From Strongylocentrotus pallidus (Eukaryota; Echinodermata; Echinoidea; Camarodonta; Strongylocentrotidae), in NCBI GenBank assembly GCA_030265145.1, contig JARBES010000129.1, positions 8,019,822 through 8,046,724 on the forward strand: DNA of 26,903 bases, in the 5' to 3' direction. Of this stretch, positions 18,603 through 26,903 are shown one piece after another. Position 1 is the first letter of the stretch. Every line of letters begins with the position of its first letter. The position numbers and the translations under genes are program-made. The notes below the pieces were generated by a model. It was not told the DNA's origin, searched no databases, and saw only the letters and a program-made list of their open reading frames with translations.

Positions 18603-20973
18603 TTCAGAAGTGCAGAGGAAAAGAGAAAGGAGTGATGCCTTGAGAGTTGGCAGAAGCAGAGTTATGAAAGCTTTAAGCTGCTTCTAAATGAGGCGATGAG
18701 GGATTCGTTGGGTTGCTATCTATAGTAGCTGGCGGTTTCGTTAGGGTGGAGTACAGATCAGAAGTTGCTCTTGCTTGATGATGTTTGTCTCTGTTTTTGC
18801 AAAGTCACTGAAGTGCCTTAAGAATGTTTAATACGGCTTCATGAATAGAGCAATGGTCTCGGAAATTGGCTATCCTGGGACAGGCCTCAGAGCTTCAACT
18901 AAAGATGAAAGGAAAATGGACTTGAAGTTTGATTACTTTCCACTTTCAAGGGAATGATAAGAAAACAAAATACGACGCACTCTATGCACCATCTCCACAT
19001 CTTGAGGAATACACATTTTGATTCTCTTCTGCTTATGTTTTATGCATTGCATGGTTATGCTGTCACCATCACATTGACATAAAAAATATCCCTGCCAATA
19101 TTCACATGGGTAAGGAACAGTATGATTTAAGAAAGTGCTCTGCTCAAACCATCAAACAGAAAATAAAAGCATGCAGTCTCAATAACACTTATGTTTTCTT
19201 AATAGCAGCCTTCCGGGCAATTTTTAAGCTGACAGCCAGAAATATCTTTACCACCTCATATTATCTTACAAGGAGCTGATGTTATCCTGGCTCTCAATAA
19301 ATGCTATACTCCTGGGTATAGAATGGCAAGAATATTCAAAGCAGGAGAGACCTATTTCAAACGAGACACCTAAGAGAGCCATGGAGCATGCTTCTTTCCT
19401 AACCCCCTTGATTTTGTTAGAAACCATGCCATGGAGATATTCAGAATTCAAAAACCCAGTCTGTAATCATCTTGCAATAATCTATTACAGACGCCCAACA
19501 TGACGTATGGGCCTAACAAGAGAAACCACTACTGCATTACAGGAATAGAGTGGAGACAACTGAAAGTATTTGGGACAGAGATTGCTGATAAAAAAGGTTT
19601 TTATCTCGAGTAAAGCCGAGCTTATCTCGCCTGTTATTCATATAATATCACAATCTAACCTATATCATTTTGAACTTGCAAGTGGCTTACAACAGGAATT
19701 AGAGAAGAATGAAAAAGAAGGGAAAGAGAGGGGGAAGAAAAGGGGAAAGAAAAGGGAGCAAGGAGGGAGTAGAAGGGTGGAAAGAAATGCCTACGACAAT
19801 CAATTCTGACAGCGAGGCTTTCCTGGGGGGTATTGCAACAGGCAGAAACCATTGCTATCTATAATTGGTTCCATGTATCTGGGACTACAGTATGTAATAC
19901 AAATCAGTCTTTAGGACCTTTGTTGGCTATCGATATTATTCATAACACATGAAGGCTGCAAGGTGATATAGATAAAGGTCAGAGAATTGCACAACAATAC
20001 GAACTGTGACCTTTAATTCACTCATTATTTTTCTGATTACTATCGAAGCAGTGATTTTTAATGGACCATTACACTTTCCAAACAACAAATACATGAGTGT
20101 GCGTATATGAGGATTTTTCATGACCATAACAAGAAAAATGTATATTGAAACTAACAATGTATTGAAACTGAAATGTACTATGCCAAAGGGACAATAATTC
20201 TTGTGCATTACATTAACAAATGTACGCTAGGATTTATACAAATTGGGGAATGAGATATTTTTTATAGAATATTCTAAAAGTTTTTAGTATAAAAAAATAC
20301 AGTACTTACTTAAAAGCTCTTACTGTTGATATAAAGAAACTTGAATACATCCAAAATATTCATAGTTTTCCTTGCCAAATTTGGGCAAGAGTTAAAAAAA
20401 AAATTCATCTTAACTCACTGATTGCTGACCTTACAACATTCGAGTTGCAAGAGAGCTTATTATTTTTATCAATTTCACAAAATATGTCACAAGATAAAAA
20501 ATCTCAAATATGACTAAAACTTCCTATTTTCTATAGGGAAAACCATAAATGTTCATGCTCATTTCAGGCTCATGTGATATCATAATATTATATTATTTCT
20601 TATGGGAACCAAGAGGGTTATCAACCATTCAATGTCATCATTTACTGAACAGTGGGATCATAAATTGATGATCAGAAATATAACTGTCACTATAATGTCC
20701 CCTAATATCAATCTCCTCCTCCATAAAACTACAAAACGGATGTACATCCCTTGCCAAATATTTAAAATAGATGACTTAATTTATTAAAATGACACCAAAT
20801 TTGTTCTGCAACAACTTAAGCACATGCAACTAGAGCATAACATAACAAAACATCTTTCCTCTGTTCACTTCCCTAGTATAAGGAGAACCATCTCCCTTAG
20901 GGCAGCTTCTTCTATGACACACATTATTCTTTTTCCTTGAACATCTCTTATTTATGCTCTGTATATGTATATA

Positions 20974-21151
20974 TAAAGTGAAACCTGTATATAAAGAGCG
21001 CTCAAGGAAGACAAGAAAATTGGTCTTTTTAGGCAGGTGGTCTTTATGTACAGTTTATTTAAATATACATTTTTCAGTGAAAAACAGTTTTCAAGGGAAA
21101 CAAACATGTGGTCTTTTTATACAGGTAGTCACTCAAGCAGGCTTTACTGTA
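20974..21151. mobile_element. TA-flanked MITE, copy 3
   Basis: The ends are TA-AAGTGAAACCTG and GCAGGCTTTACTG-TA. The body contains GGCAGGTGGTCTTTATGTAC, matching copy 2. It lies in the long intron upstream of the traced exons. Confidence 0.72.
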
Positions 21152-21230
21152 TATCTGCTGACAAAATGGTTAAGGCAAGCTTCCATTTGATCCAGAGAAA
21201 TTTACACCTAGCTTTTACATCATCAGAGAT

Positions 21231-21302
21231 TTAGGGTTAGAGTTAGGATTTTGAAAGGGTTTAAGTCAAGTTCAGGGTTAGGTTTAGGGTCAGGGTTAGA
21301 TA
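21231..21302. repeat. Degenerate TTAGGG-like repeats
   Basis: This is a loose series of TTAGGGTTAG, GGGTTAGGTTTAGGGTCAGG and similar words with interruptions. It looks like interstitial telomere-like or simple-repeat sequence, not a telomere, since unique DNA continues on both sides. Confidence 0.6.
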
Positions 21303-21424
21303 TAAGAGTATAAGAACTCGACTGTAGCGCAGTGGTCTCTGGAGCATGCATCCTCAAATCAATATGGACAGGTTAAGTGGACAAAAATAGTTTCATTTTT
21401 TTGTTTAAATTTTTAATATCATAT

Positions 21425-21645
21425 TTCTTTTTTAGCTCTTGCTGGCTCAAGCCCAACTGTTCTCTGAACCTCCCAAAGTCCAAACCCTTGGGGACCTCAA
21501 GGATTGTGCCAGCAAATGGTGCGCAGAGATTAACAATCCAATAAGAAACGCTCAATTTCCTAGGGCACGATCCCTTTACGATGCGCTTCCTGACTGAGGT
21601 CCTCCTGATGGAAACGCTGTGTCTTTTATACCAAAGGCATGGACC
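21425..21645. other. Unidentified GC-richer block with TATA-like box
   Basis: This ~220-bp island stands out from AT-rich surroundings. On the minus strand GGTATAAAAG is followed about 35 bases later by CTCAGTCAGG, an Inr-like word. An open frame below it reads FAGTILEVPKGLDFGRFREQ. I do not recognise it. It could be an orphan promoter or a fragment of an old mobile element. It is not a recognised exon of the neighbouring gene. Confidence 0.35.
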
Positions 21646-22314
21646 CCCTTCAGACTAGCAAAGACTTATACAATAAGTGTTTTACGTTAATAAAGTTATT
21701 CCATAGGTACGTGATTTTTTTCTTCTTATCTGATCATGCTTAGGTGAAGCATCATGTAACAAAATGTTCAAGTGAAGTGGAGGTTTTAGCATCATTTCAA
21801 ATGAAAATTCATCAGGGAATCATGATCAGTTGACCATGTAATCATCGTATTGAATACCTTCCATATATACATGAGTGGGTTGAGCTTATTATAAGCAAAT
21901 CCCGGTATAACCAGATTTTAATTTTTCCTCTCGAATAGTACCCTCAACAAAAGCTGGATACTCGATAGGACAAACCTTCATATCATATTTTCATCATGAA
22001 TTCTTAGCCTTCTTCTCTACACAATGAATCTTTATAAATATGAAATTTCTGGTGTAAATGCCCTGCAAGTTACCCCCAGCCCCTTCTCTATGACTTCCCC
22101 TGTAGGGGAATCAAATTATTCTTATTTTCACTGTGGTAACAATAAATGTCACAAGATTTGAACCACGGGGTGGAAACAAAAGAAGTGAGCTTGCTATTAA
22201 AAGGAGGTGCTGGAAAGTGGTGATGTCATGTCTTAAATGGAGTGATCTAAAAATTGTTCTGTGGTTTGACATTATAAAGTGATCGACGCCCTTCCCCCAT
22301 CACTCCCTTTCTTT

Positions 22315-22336
22315 CTTCACCTCTCTCTTCATCTCT

Positions 22337-22371
<35 letters not shown>

Positions 22372-22388
22372 TCTCTCTCTCTCTCTCT
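22315..22388. repeat. (TC)n microsatellite
   Basis: This is a TC dinucleotide run with two short interruptions. It lies just before an AT-rich stretch with no gene signal. Confidence 0.92.
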
Positions 22389-23839
22389 GCTTCGTTCTTT
22401 GCATGTTATTCTTTCTGTCTCGAGGCCCATTTGCACATCACAAACACAACATTGAAAAATCATAAATTTTTTGGACTGCCACTTACACTACTGGAAAAAC
22501 CCATAAAAATGACAAAGTTTGCTCATATCAATGTTTGGGTGAGTAGTGCGAATGCTCCACTAGTCGCTGCCCTTTAGGCGTTAGCACGAAAGCGAGGAGA
22601 GTCAAGTGAGCAAAAACCGGAATTGTATTGAAGTTTTAATAGTGGGCATTTAAAAAATATTAAAAAAACTACCAACGAAACACTGGAATGTGAGAAAAAT
22701 CAATGCTTTTTTGTTTTGTTGCAGTGTAAATGCAGCTATAGTCTCAGTCTCTCTCAAGTTTCATAAGGAGCTCAATTTAAGTCTAACATAAACAATTGTT
22801 AAGCAAATTTTATTAGATAACTTGTAGTACGAGGCAGTCATAAAGAAAAAAAGATATATTGGGAGGGGGGGGGGGGGGGACATTTTTCCGTTAGCATATA
22901 TCTTCTCGCTTTTTCGTCCCCCATTCTAATTAAAAAACCGGCCTGGGATGTGGCACATAATCAAATTATTAATGGTCTGCACTCGTGATCACCTTTCAAA
23001 TTCAATTGCAATGGTTGAAAATACCAAATACTCATTTTCTACTGCATTAGTGGGGATGGAATTGTGGAAATTAAATAATTGCTACGTGGATCATTTTCAA
23101 TTCCACATAATATGCAATGGAAAAGTGGAAAGTGTAAATAATTAATGGTTCTTATTTCATTTCAATGCATCATACAATGCATTAGAGAGCTCTTAATTAT
23201 AGTTGTGTTTTACAGTTCAATCAAATAGAGATTTTAAAATAAAATGGAGATAAATTAACAAATGGGAAATAAATCTACCGGTACTTATCTTTCTAATTTT
23301 TTTATAGAGCATGAGCATATTAATTTCCCTTTTGATCCTGAGGATTTGAACCCATATTGCTTCAGCTCCATGACCATTCATTTCATGTTCATCTGATTTT
23401 CTTCACCCTGGTGCAGCAAATGAATACCTGGTATAAATAAATTCCTTCACAGTAATTTTTAGTGCAAAATGACAGCTTGGCTATAAATGTTGTATTTTGA
23501 TACCACAGAGGTATCATATATTGTACTTTTACAAGAAGCCATTATTGCTAGTTATCACAATAACCTGTTAATAGGTAAGACATGACCACTTAATAAAATG
23601 ATGGAAAGACTCCTCATATTTAACTTGACGTTAATGTTTCCAAGTCGTGTTTGCAGAGAGCTACTGGGGTTTCTGCAGTTAAACAGGCCCTCGTGCCAAA
23701 GAGACGAACTACATAGAGAGCGCTACATGCATGCATAAATGTCATCCTAATAGCTTCCTCCGAGACACATGCATCAATGAAAAATGATATCCCAAGCGTG
23801 GTACATCTAGAACATCCATCGAAGCACTCTTGATGGAAG

Positions 23840-23900
23840 ATGCAAAGAGAGGGAGAGAGATAGGAAGATAGAGAAGGAAAGAGGGAGAGAGAGAGAGAGA

Positions 23901-23931
<31 letters not shown>

Positions 23932-24245
23932 AAGAGAGAGAGAGAGAAAGAGAAAGAGAGATAGAAGGAGAAATAGAGAATGAGAGAGAAAGATAAATGG
24001 AGAGAAAGAGAGAGAGACAGAGAAAAAAGAGAAAGGAAGAAAAACCAAAGATAGAGATAAGAGAGACACCGAGAGAACAGCTCTCTGGGAGAAAAAGAGG
24101 AAAGACAGCTACACGATAGATAGACAGAGGAAATGAGAACGAGAGATAAAGCGAGAATGAGAGAGAGAAAGAAATTTTCAAGTGGGTGATGTGTATCTGG
24201 AAACAAATGGGGAAGAAATATAGAAATAGAGAGAGAAAGACAGAG
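23840..24245. repeat. Polypurine GA-rich microsatellite tract
   Basis: There are about 400 bases of almost pure GAGA-type purine on the plus strand, with imperfect (GA)n and AAAGAGA units. The long minus-strand serine/leucine frames over it are repeat artefacts. Confidence 0.9.
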
Positions 24246-24910
24246 AGACTGACAGTCTTCTGCACTGGCGTCGTAGGCAAAGCATAGGGAAATATACTGT
24301 TGGCAAATAAGGGGGCAGCAAAGCATAAAAGTAAATGTAGATGTACTGAATGCAATGGGTATAAAGTGCCTGTACTCCACACATGTGCAAATTTGTCAGT
24401 AGCTCTCATTTCTATTAGTACAATTTTGTTATGAAAGTTGTATCTAAAAGGGTAAAATATGAATTTGAAATGATAAGAAATCTGGTACACGCGCTGCCAG
24501 ACCATTTTCATCAGCTTGTGACAAACAAGGTCAATGGAGGCACATCTTGAAAAGTAGCCTTGAAGTAGCCCACAATTAAATTAGGCCATTAACCAAATTA
24601 ACCCAGAATGTGTAATAAACAGGTTTAATGGGATTAACTGATGATCAGAAATATACCGGTAAATACAGGATCAACAACAACTACTTTAAAACTAGTGCTG
24701 TATTGCAGTCTCGGGAGGCCAGAAGGGCGTAAAATCTACATAAGATAAGAGAATATATCATACGTTGGTCTCTATGCTACATTCAAGAGGGGTCTTCCAA
24801 TGATTTGTTCATATATTTCACAAAGTTGAGCTAGAAATATGGAGAAGTTTGGTATATGTATTCTCAATTTACACTTCGTATTTATGTATTCTATCAATTT
24901 AAATTTATAG

Positions 24911-25980
24911 TCATTCTAAAAGGGTAAGTTTTCTTTCCTAGGTATGTATAAACAAAGCAAGAAGGAGTCAGTAGAGACTGAGCTAGTACTTTATACTCCG
25001 TCCTCAGCAGTACATTAAAAAAGCTGCGATGCGTTGTCCGTAGACTAATCAGCTATTTAAATGTGTGAATACACGATCAAGTTCTCAAGACTAAAAATTA
25101 GAAATTGGCTGCAATAAGATAAACATTCCTTTCTAACAGTTCCATATCTTGCCTAGATAGCAGATACACTATCATAATAAGCCACTGGAGACCCAATATA
25201 GAGAAGCTTGTATCTTGAAACAACTGTGTTTTTTTGCCTTTACTAATACTAGATCAGGCTTTTAAAGATCTTAAATTTATTTTATTAGAATTATTGGTAA
25301 ACATTCCCTTTTAACGGTCTGCTATCTTCCCCAGGTATACAGTATAAACTGAGCAATACATAGTCAGCGGAGACCCAGTATAGTACATGTAGCTTGCATC
25401 TCAAAGCAAATTGTACTGTCTAGACTAACACTAGATCAAGGTTTAGAGATTATATATTTGAATTTACTGGAATTATTTGTTAAACATTATCTTTAAATGG
25501 CCTTCTATCTTCCCCAGATATACAGTATAAACAGAGCAATACATAGCCAACGGAGACCCAGTATAGTAGCTTGCATCTTGAAATAACTGTGTTATACTGC
25601 CTAGACTAACACAATATCAAATTTTTAAGATCTTAAATTCACTTTATTAGAACTATTGGTAAACATTCCCTTCAAATAGTCTGCTATCTTCCCCTGATAT
25701 ACATGTACAGTATAAACAGAGGAATTCAAAGCCAATGGAGACCCAGTATATAGTAGCTTGCATCTCGAAACAAATTGCATTGTCTAGACTAACACTAGAT
25801 CATGTTTGAGAGATTATATATTTGGAATTACTGCAATTATTTGTTAAACATTCCCTTTAAATGTTTTGACATCCTCCCAAGATATACAGTATAAACAAAG
25901 CAATACAAAGCCAACGGAGACCCAGTATAGTAGCTTGCATTTCTAAACAGCTGTGTTGTGTTGTCTAGACTAACACATGC
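24911..25980. repeat. Nucleosome-sized satellite with dimeric higher-order pattern
   Basis: The TAAACATT boundary recurs at 25121, 25299, 25482, 25661 and 25846 (spacings 178, 183, 179, 185). Each monomer carries CAGTATAAAC, GGAGACCCAGTATAG and TAGCTTGCAT. Tails alternate: type A has GATCTTAAATT and ATTGGTAAACA, type B has GATTATATATTTG and TTTGTTAAACA. A degenerate unit precedes at about 24911-25120. Confidence 0.88.
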
Positions 25981-26178
25981 CAGATGTTTATTATGGTTTC
26001 GTGATTACTAGATCAACTCTTGGTTTGGCGATATGAGGACATCATGTGCTGGCCAAGCTTGCCTGGGATTGTAGGTCGGCATGATTATTATAATGGCACT
26101 TTTCTCACCTCCATCATTGATTAGGGTACTATGGATACATACTGTCTAGCACCTCTTTAGTATATATTCATTGTATAT

Positions 26179-26272
26179 GTGGTAAGGAGAGGGAGAGGGA
26201 GGGGGAGGGAGAGCGGGAGAGGGCGAGAGAGGGAAAAAGAGAGAGAGAGAGAGAGAGACACACACACACACA
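26179..26272. repeat. GA-rich then (AC)n compound microsatellite
   Basis: GGGAGAGG-type purine units pass into (GA)n and then (CA)n, a compound simple repeat. The plus-strand arginine/glutamate frame across it is an artefact. Confidence 0.9.
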
Positions 26273-26903
26273 GGGGGAGGGGTGGGACAAAGAAGAAGAT
26301 AGAGATTAAGGGAAAGAGATGGAGAGAGAAAGAGAAATTGGCAACTAAAAGGTCACTCTGCTAGTTTTCAAATTCAAGATAGATTATCTTAAAAATGTAT
26401 TAGCTGTCCTGTGTATTGGGGTTTAAAAATGTTCATTGTCTATATGAGCTACAAAAAAATAATGACTAGGATATATATGTAATAATAGGATAATTTTTAT
26501 CCTAATCTCTGCATGCGTACCTACACATGTAGCTGATGTATACCTGATATATAACTGTACTTTCAAGGCAAGCCAGACCAGGTCAAACTTGTTAATTATC
26601 TCTAACTTCCTTTTAATCTACAAAACCAGAAGTACTGAATGTGACATGAACAATGAACCATCATTGGGCAAAACTGTAGCATCCAAATATACATGTATCC
26701 ATGCCCCCTCTAGCATGAGATGACCATGTCTGAGATATTTCCTGTCGCTGCCTAATTGTTTGTGGTAAAATGGTGGTTAGGTTGACCATTATAAAACAGA
26801 TAACAGTAAACAAAACACTTACATATATATGCAAACATGTAAAATTTGACACTAAATAGCTGTTTTTAATCTCAGGCTATAGAAAATTAGGGTATTTATC
26901 ATA

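Larger units (their letters stand above)
16935..19804. repeat. ~3-kb duplicated block, right copy
   Basis: This copy starts right after the 70-C run, at the point equivalent to about 13807, and carries exon copy 17532-17624. Compared with the left copy it lacks ~85 bp inside the fold-back element. It also has extra sequence near 19335-19380 and 19205-19230. After 19804 the sequence is unique. Confidence 0.9.
19805..26903. other. Long 5' intron or upstream region without recognised exons
   Basis: Upstream of the traced exons in gene direction, I searched the minus strand for the missing N-terminal WD40 motifs (HKYGV, VWDWK type) and found none. Besides the MITE, telomere-like words, GC island, microsatellites and satellite listed separately, the rest is AT-rich unique DNA. 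The 5' exons are therefore probably beyond 26903. Confidence 0.6.

Noticed and set aside
21231-21302. Telomere
   Set aside because: TTAGGG words are imperfect and flanked by unique sequence on both sides.
23620-24511. Long minus-strand frames rich in Ser-Leu-Phe (up to 234 codons)
   Set aside because: They are translations of the GA/TC microsatellite; all reading frames there are open for that reason.
24911-25980. CRISPR-like array
   Set aside because: Units of ~180 bp have no separate spacers. It is a satellite in a eukaryotic genome.

Overview
The window looks like nuclear DNA from a marine invertebrate deuterostome, most likely an echinoid (sea urchin). The reasons are AT-rich intronic DNA, GC-richer short exons with GT-AG introns, abundant short inverted-repeat elements, a tRNA-derived SINE, and about 5% divergence between two apparent haplotypes. 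The echinoid assignment is inference. There is no prokaryotic signal, no operon and no CRISPR array.

The one clear gene is on the minus strand. It is the middle part of a single ancestral orthologue of the vertebrate paralogues WDR62 and MAPKBP1, which are JNK-pathway WD40 scaffold proteins. I traced 16 consecutive exons from 14491 down to 2510. They total 2,193 coding bases (731 codons), every splice phase agrees, and the first and last exons are both in phase 0. The N-terminal part (roughly 170 residues by comparison with human MAPKBP1) lies beyond the right edge. The remaining C-terminal tail, which carries the JNK-binding and coiled-coil parts in vertebrates, lies beyond the left edge or in exons I cannot recognise.

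Layout from left to right: 1-2.4 kb, AT-rich, with a 219-bp tandem duplication. 2.5-6.2 kb, exons for the end of the WD40 domain and the start of the disordered tail, with two inverted-repeat elements in the introns. 6.2-14.5 kb, WD40 exons. Their introns hold decayed tandem copies of the neighbouring exons, a LINE fragment, a tRNA-SINE and two copies of a TA-flanked MITE. 13.8-19.8 kb, two diverged copies of a ~3-kb block, each with the same 93-bp exon, separated by a 100-N gap and a 70-C run. This is probably an uncollapsed haplotype pair. 19.8-26.9 kb, no recognisable exon. It contains a third MITE copy, TTAGGG-like sequence, polypurine microsatellites and a nucleosome-sized satellite with alternating A/B monomers.

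The most interesting signals are: (i) repeated local exon duplication inside one gene, with decayed copies of three WD40 exons; (ii) the 93-bp exon pair, which differs only at synonymous sites and sits across an assembly gap; (iii) the dimeric higher-order satellite; and (iv) a GC-AG intron and two in-frame tandem splice donors in the tail region.
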